A stretch of 64,000 bases of DNA from Haemonchus contortus (Eukaryota > Nematoda > Chromadorea > Rhabditida > Trichostrongylidae): NCBI GenBank assembly GCA_000469685.2, contig LS997567.1, positions 10,987,325 to 11,051,324 of the forward strand, given 5' to 3'. Of the stretch, positions 11,341-22,692 are shown piece by piece. The position numbers and the translations under genes are program-made. Positions within the stretch are counted from its first letter, which is position 1. Every line of letters starts with the position of its first letter. The notes beneath the pieces were generated by a model, which ran no database searches, was not told the origin of the DNA, and saw nothing but the letters and a program-made list of their open reading frames with translations.

Positions 11341-12533
11341 AGTGATCGGCTGAATCTCCACCCCCTCTTTGAAATAAATAATACTTTCCTGTACACGAAG
11401 TTTGACACAGGACTAACAGGGTATTGATATTCAGTGAAAGTCGGTACTTATGTCTTTTATTGGGAGTCTCGATCTTTTGCTCTCGTTCCTGAAGATAAAT
11501 ACTCAATAAAGATTGGACTATTGGGTAACCAAAGCCTTGGGCGGTTCTTAGAAATATATTTATTTAATATAATTTTATTAATGAACACCATTATCAGATG
11601 TTATCAATGAACCTTTTACTTCACATAGACAACATTAGTTAAGAGTTCCAAATAACTGGCGGTCGATTAAGTTTTCTCGCAAGCGATATCGAACAATGAG
11701 AATCCTTCATCAAGTCACAAACCTTGCTGTGTAGCGGTCGTAATCTAATAGCAAGAAATGCACAAAATCCTCATCGGCTTATCGTATTGCCGCCGATGGG
11801 ACCCTATCACTGCACCCACCACCCACCTTTGTCCCCCTACTCTACCATCTCATCTTACCGAATGAAACATACTGAACAGCCAAAGCTATTACATCGTAAA
11901 TACCGAAGGGTTGAAAATTTGATCGGTAGATGGCTCTTGCTCTCTTAGACCCTTTATCTTCTTTTATCAGTTATTATCGGTTCTTGTCACCGAGTACCTT
12001 GGATCCCTTCATATCCTACACCACTTATTGAAAAACTGAGGTTCCATTGTCAATACGAAAAGCTGTAATCTCACAATATTTGAACTACAGAAACAGAAGT
12101 TATGAATTTCCGCTCAAGTGTTTACTCTATGCAAACCCCGCCCCCTGTAAGCTGAGTCTGGTCCTGCCACCTGTCATGAGTGTTCCCATCCTAGTCCCCG
12201 TATTCCTACCGAATTTAAGCCCTCCAGGTCCATGTAAAGAGGGGTTATGAATTTGCGCTCCAACATTACTATCGCGCACGCTCTGTCCCCTGTAGGCGGA
12301 GTCCGGTTCTACTACCTGCCATAAGTGTTCCCAATTTTGAACGCTTTGAGTCCACTAGAACAGGAGTTATGAATTTGAGATCTAAAACTTCTATCGCGCA
12401 CGCCCCGCCCCTTGTAGCCGAAGTCCGGTCCTGCCACCATATCGATGAATTTAATGAGAAATAATATGAAATCGTGTGTTGTCCACGATATAGACGTGAA
12501 ATTTTGCTTTTTTGGGTGTGAGGACCTCTTCAG
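11341..12533. other. Gene-poor stretch with dispersed GC-rich repeats
   Basis: 11341-12050 is AT-rich with nothing I can support. 12090-12440 holds about three degraded units containing CCGCCCCTTGTAGCC and TCCGGTCCTGCCACC motifs, the same family as at 25300-25690 and 61540-61930. Upstream exons of the auxilin gene could in principle lie here, but I see none. Confidence 0.4.
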
Positions 12534-15500
12534 CGAACAAACCTCAGGTAGGACTACGAACGCAACAACAGAAAGACGCGAATGCGGGTTATCATCAATT
12601 TGACTACGGGAAAGAAACACCGATACTCAGTGCTTTCACTCCGCCATGTGCAATCTCTAACGACTCTGACTTGCTGGATCTCGGAGAATTGCCAGGTATA
12701 TGTCACATGATCATTCGTCTGTGTTGTTTTCATACGGTTTGCTTTAAAGCCTTTAGCTCCAGAACTATCGGTTGTGCCGGGTCAAGCGGTGATGGATCCG
12801 TTATCCAATTCAAATAAGAATAACTGGACGACTCCATCAGCAACAGCGCTTGTAACTGCGTCTGAGGCTGGGCCCTGTAGTGCTCATCAGACGAATGGTA
12901 ATCTTTTTGGTGAGTGGCGAGTCTCCAACAGCAATTCATTGCCTTTCGTCGAGTAATGAGTAGGACAATAATATACTTACACATATTATACTCATATGAA
13001 ACTCGAAATCTAGATTTATCAAATATCAGTACTTCATTGTCGATTCATCGCAATGTGTCGGCCCCAGCATTCCAACAAAATTCGAAAGACATCGATCCGT
13101 TTGCTGAGTTCCTCTCACAAAGTGCAAGTAATCCTGTCAGCGCACAAGGTATTTAACTTCCTTTTGGATGCTAAACTTATCTTGCCCCTCATATTGCAGC
13201 ACTAACGTTTAATAGCGAGTCCACGACACCGATGCCATCAAGGCCGAATTACAGTCGAACAGCGTTCGACAATCTCAACAGCAGTACGACAGTAGAAAAG
13301 GCTAAAGTAACTGGTGACGTGTTTGGAGATCTGCTTACAAGCCATGTATGTTCTACCGACCTCCTACTTCGACTTTACGTTCTTTTTGTTTTCTTTCTTC
13401 TGATGCCGCACTCTCACAACCACAGTTGCGCTCAAGTTCGCCGAAACACTATTTTGGATGTAACTTTTCCCTTTATCGACCGAATCGCAATTTGAGTTGT
13501 TTGTAAGGGTTTTTCGGAACGAGGCATAACCAAGAAGACAAGAGCTCCCTTGTGAAACAGCACCCACTGTGAAAGTTTCCGTGATGAAAGTGTTTTGATG
13601 GCCAAACATTAAGCAATCTCGTCGATTCTCCATCACTATCACTTAAGGCAATTCCTTTGTGATGACTATTCTTGTTTTATTGCGAATGACTTTGCAGCGG
13701 AATGAAAGCAATGGCAGCAACATTAGTCAGCGGAAGAAGTGCAGTCGGAGGACCATTTGCCACTGCAATCAATCGAAAGGTTCGAGGGGACTTTTAATGG
13801 AGGAACAATTTTGGCTTGTTTGGGTGTTTATTTGCTTGGATGGTATGGTCATGTAGGACGCCTCTGCTGTTAGATATTTACTCAATAGTACGCTAACCCC
13901 ATGTAGGTCAAGTATGATGGGAATCAGTGATGGTTTTTGCTGTCCTCTCGCAGAATGGAATTTCTCCTTTCATGTGGTTTGATGGAGCGGTGACGGGCAG
14001 AGCTTACAAGTATATGGTGCTGAATGATATGTCTTCGTAAGGGCCGCAGTATGCCGATGGATGGATTCTGTAACAGAACAATGGTCCAAGAGTCGTAATT
14101 TTGCTTCTGGTAAGCAAGAGGTCAGAATTTCCGCCTGGCCGAGCCATTTCGCTGCCGAAAATTGAACAGAATACGTACGAGGAGAACTTGGAAGACGATG
14201 CTCGAAGAAACCAATCACGAACAAGGATGCAAACTTCGCTTAGTGGTGATAGGATGGAAGGCGGAAGTGCCACCGACTATGATCTAGAAGCTCATGAAAA
14301 TGTTGCCTCCTCGCTGAGCTGTAGTCGTCAAGAATCATGATTTTCCCATTGAATTTCAGTCCTTCCCAGCGTTCCCAAATGGAGAAGTTCGGCTGTGAAA
14401 ACTGAAAGAGCCGTGTGTGGAACATTTTGAGTTGCTGTCCCTCCTTGTTTTCTCCTTGTTTTTTTTGTAACTGCCAGCTTTTCTACCTATACGTTTACCG
14501 AATAAGGTTATGGGCTTGCTTTCTTACTCGTGTTTCCCTTGAAATTGGACTTTTTGTACCTAATCTCTCCTTTACCTTTTTATTATGGATAGATTCGTAT
14601 CCTCTGACAGATGTTGGCCTATATTGGAACGTTTTTTCCGAGGCGGACCTGCGTGGTAGTTTTATGCTCTAGACTGTATAATGACTTAGGTTTTTTTTCA
14701 AGAGTCTCTGCTCAATCGGAAACAATGGGTACTGTAAGAACGCATCGTCATGGGTTGCCAGACTTTCACGTCATTATCGATGGAGAGTAGGCTGTGATGG
14801 TGTGAGCCATTTTCGAAGAATCGCGCTCCTCTGTAATGAGATCTTCTCTTGTGTGATCAGGAATGTTAGAACCATTTGTTTCGTGTTGCCTGGGATCGGA
14901 TAGCACACTGCTATGGCTTTTGTGGACTTGATTAAGGTGCTGCCCAAATCCGTCACATCTGATGTTACCTTAAAGGCACGATTCCGATAAAAATAGTTAC
15001 TGGGTTCTTCCCTTAGGAATAATCATTGGCCCCCATAGGTGGTAGAAGGGTTCCCCTCGCTCCAAAAATCTCGACCGTCAGGGCATAGTAGAAGCCCTGT
15101 TGCTGTCTTGAGCCACTTTCCTGCTCTCGATCGATGTCATGTCCGACAAGTGTCGAGGCAATACGATTTGCGAATATTCGTTTTAGGACCCACACACAAT
15201 CAACTCATCGTCGAGTGGGGAGGCCATGTTTTTTCCTTTCTTTTTTCCTCTGTTATTCTTTTAACTGCTGCCTTGTTCAATTTTCTATCCCAGGGGGCTG
15301 AAAAAGGTGAGCTATTTTCGCTGTAACTAGGGTTTTATATTTACTTATGCTTATAAGCGAATTAATTTTTGCTTACCATAGTCAGATATTTGCAACAGGA
15401 CCCACACGTACGCAATGACGCACAGTGCATAGCTGCATGCACGCCCCACTCTTCTCCATTCTTCTGGTCTCATTCTCGTCCAGCCCCCTCTTCAACAATT

Positions 15501-16165
15501 TTTCGAAGCCATTTTTCACTTCGTAAACACCGATCCACGCAGTTCCTTCGCCTCCATCGCACTATTTTCCATCTTATCTTCCATTTTTCGTCATAATCTG
15601 GGTTACCCAAAATTATCGTGAACAGTGCCTTAAATATGTTTATAGGGATTCACAGCGTCGAGGAACGCGAGTCGGACGCTGGGCGATATGACAAAAGCGA
15701 AAGCGATCAAGGATATGGACCCAGTAACGTTAAAGGTTCGTGAAGATATGATTAGCTATGAAGTTTTTGAATTCTATCAATTAAAATTAAGGTCAGGGAC
15801 TGGGCTGGCGGAAAGGAGAGGAACATAAGGGCTCTTCTCGGTTCATTAAATGATGTTCTATGGGAGGGTGCGGAGAAGTGGCAGCAGCCGCGAATTGGAG
15901 ATTTGCTGAGTGCAGCACAAGTTGGTTTTTTGCTTGTATCGGTTGTATTTGTTTGAATTGTCTTTAGCGGATCTCGTTGTATGTGAAGCAGTTTTGCAAA
16001 GAGGCAATGGCAATTAAGGTGAGGCGAAGCTACTACAAAGCATGTCTGGTTGTGCATCCTGACAAGCAAGTTGGTGAGCCACATGAGGAGCTTGCACGGG
16101 CGATCTTCACTGAGTTGAATGAGGCATGGAATGCTTTTGAGAAGACTGGTGGTGAATCGCTATAG
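12534..16165 (+). CDS. dnj-25: Auxilin/GAK-type J-domain protein, C-terminal seven exons
   Basis: Seven exons join in phase: 12534-12695, 12757-12909, 13014-13148, 13200-13345, 15646-15735, 15792-15920, 15968-16165 (stop TAG). The last three encode a linker (KDMDPVTLK), then GGKERNIRALLGSLNDVLW, and the J-domain core with HPD at 16055-16063 and FTELNEAWNAFEKTG, the signature of auxilin and cyclin-G-associated kinase. The upstream exons carry clathrin/adaptor-type motifs (LLDLGE near 12671, DPF near 13094, DVFGDLL near 13315). Auxilins recruit Hsc70 to strip clathrin from vesicles. The kinase or PTEN-like N-terminus is not visible, so the gene starts further left or is truncated. The symbol follows the C. 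elegans auxilin and is an inference. Confidence 0.85.
13346..15645 (+). other. 2.3-kb intron of the auxilin gene
   Basis: It opens GTATGT after the codons for LLTSH and closes TTTATAG before GFTASRN; the two sides are contiguous in known auxilins, so no exon needs to be placed between them. The other introns of the gene are 47-104 bases. No transposon ends were recognised inside it; short open frames here look like chance. Confidence 0.65.
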
Positions 16166-16771
16166 GTTGCTCAATTGATCCGAGCCTCGGTCTTGCGTCG
16201 CGCTATATTGGCCATATTCGTGTGCAGTTGTGGTTCTATTGTATCCGCCCATTCACCTCCGCATGGGCGCTTAATGTTAGTGTTTAGTGTTTTTCCGCTT
16301 CGCGCTTAGTGTTTTTCCCTGTTTGTTTACTGCATTTACCTATTGTCTGTCTGTCTGCGTCCGGGTTCTTCTTTAATAGAACATGTCGTGTTATATGCTT
16401 ATTCCACTGTCTATGAAATGGGCATCGTGAACAACTATGTAAATTCGAGGGTTACTGCTTTCCGCCGTTTCCTTCTATGAAGCAAGATTTAATCTTCGTC
16501 GAGTGTACTTTTCACCTTGGTATTTATTTATCATTGCTGACGATAAAGTATGGAATAATCGTGCAGATTACGTATCAGCAAACTACTATTAACCGGAGAA
16601 GAACACGGTCACTAGCGCTTAGGTATCACGGTTCTGTATGACAGACTTCATGCATTCTCGCCAGTCACCGTCATGTTTCAGTGAAATATGTGTATCTCCG
16701 ATTGTTGGCATCGCTTGTGGATGACAGCTTCTTACATCCAAAAGAATGCATATCTGCTAGGGAATGAATAT
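16166..16771. other. 3' flank of the auxilin gene
   Basis: Presumably 3' UTR and intergenic sequence. I see no canonical AATAAA close to the stop codon and no other feature. Confidence 0.4.
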
Positions 16772-17027
16772 TATCAAGTTAGGTTGATCGGGCCTATACC
16801 TGAGTATGTAGCGGATTGAGGGACGCTTCTGTAGAGAAGTATTGGTATTTATATGAGTTTATTAAACAAATAATTTACAAAGGGAGAATACAAGAGAGGG
16901 ACAGGGGGAGAGGACGAGAAGGGAGGCAGGTAGTAGCCTTTACGAAGGGTCGGGGTCAACCTGGCGGCTAAGGTGACATCCGAGACCATGACTCGATGAA
17001 ACGGCTCCTTTTATACCATGGTTTCTA

Positions 17028-17771
17028 TTGGGTTGTAACATTAGTTCGTAGAGTTTTTTCACAAAGATTTATTTGAACCAAAAAACAATAATTATAATAA
17101 TAAATAAACCAATGATGTATCCTCTGTTACTGTTCACGACCTCATCCAATCTGTCGACCAATTTGTTGATGCGGATTCGCCAGAAATCGGCCGTTGTGAT
17201 GTCGAAGAAGTTGTTGAGCCAGTTTTTAAGATCCCCTTCGCCATCCAAGGTAACACCCCTTATTTGGTTTAACATAGAGCGGCATTTATACTGTTCAGCT
17301 GGGCAATGTAGACCTCCTTGTTGATAGTGGCGTCTCGTTCGAGCAGTTTCCCAGTGCACCATGCCTACTCAGACCCACCAAACGCAGATCATGACCTTTT
17401 TTGGGTGGAGATCTTGCTTGACTCCGGCTTCGGCGCCTTTCCTGGGGCCACCCACACCTTTTAGTAGACACGCCTGAGACACCTTCCCCGTACACACTGC
17501 ATATGTTCCGAGCGGTTTGGGCTACTTTTTTGACCTGGACGGAAAGAAAAGAGAAGCAGATGTCGAAAATGCTAATTTTTTTTCTCCATAGATATTCCAT
17601 TTCTGAGGCCGAAAAAAGACGAACAATTGATTTATCCTAAAAACAAATGGAACAGTTTTGTAGAGGAGAAGGAGCTCTTTCGAACGAATGTATACACTTC
17701 GCTAAAAAACAAAATAAGTTGTTGTAAAATAACTCTAACGCAAAACTCTACGAACTTATGTTACAACCCAA
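17028..17771. mobile_element. 744-bp TIR element with TA duplication
   Basis: The ends are TTGGGTTGTAACAT and its inverse, with about 30 alignable bases (shared AGTTCGTAGAGTTTT). TA flanks both ends (17026-17027 and 17772-17773). The uninterrupted copy of the host LTR at 40811 shows the empty site with a single TA. TA target use suggests mobilisation by a Tc1/mariner-like transposase. No transposase is encoded. Confidence 0.88.
17069..17362 (-). CDS. Short ORF with C-terminal membrane anchor inside the TIR element
   Basis: A 97-residue minus-strand frame has a cysteine-containing N-terminal half, a stretch ITTADFWRIRINKLVDRLDE, and ends in a strongly hydrophobic tail (GLFIIIIIVFWFK). This resembles the membrane-proximal end and anchor of a type I glycoprotein. 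I do not recognise the family. It may be a captured fragment or chance; no signal peptide or start context supports expression. Confidence 0.3.
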   Translation of the reverse strand: MVHWETARTRRHYQQGGLHCPAEQYKCRSMLNQIRGVTLDGEGDLKNWLNNFFDITTADFWRIRINKLVDRLDEVVNSNRGYIIGLFIIIIIVFWFK

Positions 17772-18446
17772 TACATCAGTATGATGAAACCTTGATAGAT
17801 GGCATGACAAGGTGCGTCGGCGAAGGTGATGAAATCCTGGCGGCTGTCTCGAGCTGGCGCATGACTCAGCATAGCACACGTGTGACTCGACATCCCGGTT
17901 CCTCACAGACGCTCGTCCTCGAGCTTTGAGGATCGTTCCGTGTGATGTTTAGCATTTGATGAGAGATGTGTAAGCATAGAGGAGCCAGCAAAAATTTGCG
18001 AGAAAATTGAACTACCAAACGAGACAAGATGTTGATACAGGCTAACCTCACAAAAGGTTAGTGTGCCACTCGTTTGAGAAAAAAAAACTCGTTCTCGAGT
18101 TGAAAATATGAGAATTACATGGTAATGATTATAGAAGCGGAGGAAATGTAATGTATGTGATAGAAGATTACATCAGTGGCTTTTTGAGTTATGCTTATAC
18201 AATATGGTTTACCTTGTGTGATAGTGGGTTTTATATCAGTTATACAATATGGTTTTCTACTTGTCAAAGACAGCATGGTGAACATTATCAATATTATTCT
18301 TAGACGTGACAATATCATTATGTTGTGTTTGAATAAGCATATATTTCACTTGCACGTGAGAGTCAACTTTTGCACAATTCTGATTACTAGCCTAGTTAAG
18401 GTATACAAACAGTAGACTAGTAAGGTTGACGAAGCGTATACTAGTC

Positions 18447-18612
18447 TTGGTGGGATTCGACTGATATACGGACAAGTTAAGACACTATGATACGAATACT
18501 AGTCTCGGCACTGCGCAGTTTTTGGTCGACTAGTATAAGGTTGTAATTTTGATATTAAACGAAAGAAGAATGCTATGCATTGTTTCTTTGAACCGCCCAT
18601 TCAAGGAAATGT
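18447..18612. repeat. LTR-like repeat, inverted relative of 36912-37074
   Basis: Shared blocks are TTCGACTGATATACGGAC, CGAATACTAGTCT and TCTTTGAACCGCCCATTC, in the same order when one copy is reverse-complemented. Weaker similarity continues leftwards to about 18115. Its position just beyond the integrase end of the minus-strand gypsy element fits a 3' LTR, but LTR borders could not be fixed. Confidence 0.5.
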
Positions 18613-18879
18613 GTTCGTAAGAGGATGTGGCGTTAAATAAAATTTTTTTAACTTACTCAGGGTTGTGTTCTCGCCGTGAGAACACATGTTGTAGCTCAAT
18701 CATAATGGTCTGTTGCCTGATGGCGACAAAACCCTCGTACTATTGGTTGTTCAATGCTGCTCAATGCTTCTAAGTTTTGTTTAAATGGTTGTGTGATGTT
18801 TGTATTAGAAGCTTCAAGTGGTATTGAACGAGGAGAATACAGTTTCAAACGGATAATATGAACTGCTTGTCGCGCTGGG

Positions 18880-19992
18880 CGACCTACGAGGTTAGTGATC
18901 GTTAATTGGGGCGGTTGATCTCTTCAATCGCAATAGGGCCTTTCCACTGGTTTGTGAGTTTGGGACGAACTGTGTCGTCATGCAAAAGGACTGGGTCGCC
19001 AGTGGGAAGATCCTTTGGGTATACCTTATTGTGAAGATCGTAGCCTATCTTTTATCGAGCAGTTTTCGGGGCGATCTCTTGGCCAACGTGCGCGATGATG
19101 TTTTTCAGACAAGTGGTGAACTGATCCGCGGAATCATCCGTTGTTAATGATGTGCAGGAAGTTCATGGAGTGTGTCGCTCCATGTGATGAGACATCGTCC
19201 ATATACGGTGAAGTATGGGCTATAACCTGTTGTTACGTTTGCACTGGTATTGTAGGCAAACACCACGGGTTGCAGAAAGTCACTCCAAAGATCTTTGGCT
19301 TCTGAGCAACATGCTGTAAGAGAGTCTGTCATTACTTTGACCAATCTTTCAGCTTGCCCATTAGCCTTGTGATTGTAGGTCGTGGTGACATTGTTAGTGA
19401 TACCAATAGCTTTATTGATCTTGGAAAATGTTGCACTCGTGTAGTTTGATCCGCGGTCCGAGATCAGTATTACACCATTCAAAAGTGCCCTAATTACTAA
19501 CCCGGCCGTTTGATCTACAAGAGCAGTGCAAACTATATATTTGCTGAAAGCACAAACAGATATTGATATATACCTACTTCCGTCCACACATTGCGGTAAT
19601 GGTCCGATGATGTCGATGTGGAGTCGCTCGAATGGTCGTTGAGGAATTGGGAAGACTCCCAATTGTTCACGAATGACGTGATTGGAGGCGTTTTTACTTT
19701 TTGGCATATGGGACATGTGTTTTTGTACGATAACACATCCTGATACAGGTTATACCGTATGTATTTTTCGAAGATTTCCTTATGTTTTGCCTACCTCCAG
19801 ATGTGACCCTAATAAAGGATTCTCGTGGAATAATGCAATTATGTTGGATTGCATGTCAGCATTGGGAATAAACAGTTTCGTCTTTTCGTGCGTAGTGTAA
19901 TGTAGGGAGCCGTTGAGAATTGAGAATCGTTCGGTCTTGTTCTCAAATTCTCGCGGCAATTCCTCTGGAGAGAAATTCGAATATAGGACCAT
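18880..19992 (-). pseudogene. Integrase of gypsy element 2
   Basis: Reading leftwards, the zinc-binding part is visible as ALFHENPLLGSHLEVGK and then CPICQKVK. The core has all three acidic positions: HIDIIGP near 19610, ISDRGSN near 19455 and GQAERLVK near 19350, with AYNTSANVTTGYSP following. The core frame (19716-19144) has no stop. A C-terminal GPY-like piece (LLHDDTVRPKLTNQWKGPI) continues near 18960. The zinc region and C-terminal end are in other frames, so the protein is broken. Confidence 0.87.
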
Positions 19993-20938
19993 ATTTTGAA
20001 TTCTTCTGGCCCTCTTGAATTTCTTCGAGAGAGGGGAAAGATCGCGCTATAATTGAATTAATACGTGGTGAGGGAAGACGGCTCAAAAAATCACAAAATG
20101 TGTTATGCTTTCCTAAGCGATATTCTATTAAAATCTCGTAGGATTGGATCGCGATTTGATATTTGGCGAGACGCTCTACCAAATCAGACCGGTGCATTGG
20201 CGATTTAAGGGGTGCGTGATCCGTCACCAGCGTGATCGCGCATTAGCTACACATGGGTAGAACTGCTTCAATGCGAATACTATCGCCAATGCCTCTAGTT
20301 CGATCATCGCATAGTTCTTTTCATGCTTGTTCAGTGACCGGCTAGAGTAAGCAATCAGGTGTTTTCCCTGGGTTTTTGGGTTTGATTGCAACAGGCATGC
20401 ACCTAACCCAATTGTGGAGGCACCTGTGTGTATTATATATGGCTGTCCAAAAATTGGAGAAATTACAAGTTTCATCCCAAACGCTTGAATGTTTTGGATT
20501 TCTTCGAGATCGATGAGGTGCTGGTCCACCGATTGGCTTGCTATGATGATGTCGTCGATATAGACAAAACAACAAGCGCGTAATCCTCCGATGAGGCTAC
20601 TGGCGACTCGTTGAAACGTAGCTGGGGCGCCTTTGAGACCTTGTGAAATAGTGAAGTGGTGCAGCCCTGAAAAGGATGAAAAAGCGGTGCGCTCCTTGTG
20701 TTTTGGAGCTATTTGGAAGAAACCGTTTGTAGTCGAGGACTGTGTAGATTGCTTTGCCACTTACAAGGTTCAAAATGTCCTGCATATGTGGTATGCAATA
20801 CGTCCCAGTTTCCGTAGAATTTATTTGCCTATAGTCGACGGTGAATCGCCATTGGTCCTTGTTGGGACCTTTCTTAACTAACACTACAGGTGATGCGAAT
20901 TTGCTGGTGCTTGGTTCGATAATGTTTGTTCTTAACAT
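19943..20938 (-). pseudogene. pol: Reverse transcriptase and RNase H of gypsy element 2, with internal deletion
   Basis: The RT starts as IEPSTSKFASPVVLVKK, VDYRQINS and IPHMQDILNLVSGK, then shifts frame (near 20745) to the part with FVYIDDIIIASQS, the active site. Only about 20 residues after that (QNIQAFGMKL) the frame jumps straight to RNase H (IIHTGASTIGLGACLLQ); the RT thumb and connection are missing, a deletion of several hundred bases. The first RNase H catalytic aspartate (usual TDAS) is glycine here. The RNase H end is at 20227-19943 (LIEYRLGKHNTFCDFLSRL). Confidence 0.85.
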
Positions 20939-21411
20939 TTCTTTGATCTGACGCTCTATTTCTTGCCTTTTTTCTAGCGGGACGCGGTATGGTTTTTGCC
21001 AGTTATTATATTCGGAAAGGAGCTTCTGAAATTGTTGAAGGATTTTTTGGTCTAAGAGTGAGATATCAAATTTTACTTGCTAATAAACTGGTTGAGCATT
21101 AGAAGGTTGTGGGAAATGGCAAGATTTCGGCAATACCGGCTTTGGGTGGTATGTATTCACTTAGGTTGTTGAGTAAGAAGTTTCGTCGTTATATCTGGAA
21201 AAAAGGGTGACCGTTGATTTCTGGCTATTGTCATTATGATGTTTTTCAGTAAAGTTATCGGCGTGGGATTTGAGTTAACGATTCTTACTCAAACACTACC
21301 GTGAACATTTGGGCTAGGTAGTGTTTGACTAGCATACACTCCGATAATGAGTGTACTAAATCTTTGGGACAAAAGGTTTCCGTTGTTTTGGTGCTCTCAC
21401 TTTTGTGCTTC

Positions 21412-21969
21412 CTAGGGTAATACGATGTCTTTGAGAAGGAAAACGGGCGATGTATGTTTTTTATGAATACTAGCGTTCCATTGTTCTGGTGAGTTTCTAA
21501 CATACATTGTATAGAAAAAAACTGCTTTACGCTTGTAGTCAATGGACAATCTGTTAGCGAATCGTCGTATGACGTCATTGTCCAAAAGAAATGAAGAGGA
21601 GCAAGCACTGTTTCGAGCCACCTGGCAAGTAATTTGCATGGCTATGTTCGCTATAGTGAGAAAAGAAGTTATTTGACCTAAGGATTTGATTGGAGTGCCG
21701 TTGGCCGTGACACCCCTTGTGATTGTGGCATGGAGAATGCTGGCTCCTATGTTATAAGCTACCGTTTCTGATACAATGGTGAGAGCAGAGCCAGTGTCGA
21801 GCAGAGCTATTACGGGGATTCTATCAAGCTGGGTAGGTATATAAATCATTGTTGGCTTGTTTGTATAATGTATACAAGATACGCTTGGTAAGAAGTTATA
21901 TAATTGGCGTGTAGGTTTTGTTGGAGGTTCGGAGTGTGCAGTTGGTGCTAGGAGTAAGGGAATATCCAT
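21412..21969 (-). pseudogene. Aspartic protease of gypsy element 2
   Basis: A 185-residue open frame with RIPVIALLDTGSALTIVSE, the retropepsin active site, and SSSFLLDNDVIRRF near the C-terminal end where the family has its hydrophobic ILG-like segment. It follows the membrane-anchored glycoprotein by about 10 bases and precedes RT, so it would cleave the polyprotein. This frame is intact, but sequence between it and RT is poorly coding. Confidence 0.8.
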
Positions 21970-22692
21970 AAGGAGTAGTTTTATCGGAACCCTTGACCAG
22001 AAGTTGGGTCAGCAGTAGAAGAGCGTTGGCGGTGAGCTTTTACAATTGGATTACTGATAGTTGGTTTCGTATCTGGGGTTGCATTTGGAAAAGGTATTCT
22101 GCAGCGAATGAGTGCAATGATACAGAATATGCTTACAGCTATCATTCTGAAAATACAGTTGCAGACTGTTCTAATGCAGAATGATTTACAATGAGCCAGG
22201 AGTAGTATCATAAAAATGATGATGCAAAGAGAAATTATAACGATTACCGTGACTAGTTTAGATAAGCCTATTTGTTCTAATGTTTTCTTCTTAGGTGATT
22301 GAATAATGTGTCGGGCATTGGATTCTAGATATGATATAGATTAAGAGATCTCATTTTGAAGATTATCTGAGGTTAAATCATTAGCATATGATGATGTAAT
22401 ATGGCTAGGGGTAGAGTATGATACTGAGGTTAGATGGCTTTTGATTAGATAAATATCGGTAAATATTAATTCAAGCAAATCTGAATGAAAGATTGAATTG
22501 AATGAGAGAGTGGAGCCTCGAAAATATCTTGGCTTGTGAAACCAGTGTGTAAATTTAGGTGAATGCTAGAAACTTGGATGTAGCCCGCAGATGATTTATG
22601 GTGATTGTTGCCATCATTATATGTACCGAATGGAACATAATTGCGATCGATGGGTGGACTGGATTTAATGAGTTCGCGTGTCCCTGGTTGAA

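Larger units (their letters stand above)
16772..17892 (-). mobile_element. LTR family A, copy 1 (split by a TIR element)
   Basis: On the minus strand it starts TGTCGAGTCACAC at 17892 and ends near 16772. Copy 2 (40584-40933) matches along its length, but here 744 bases are inserted. A TATAAAAGGAGCCG-type box on the minus strand near 17010-17022 fits an LTR promoter. No primer-binding site is seen at its lower end, so this may be a solo LTR. Confidence 0.65.

Noticed and set aside
13364..15326. Several 60-95 codon frames between 13.3 and 15.6 kb as separate genes
   Set aside because: They lie inside one auxilin intron whose two sides are contiguous in the protein; no domains.
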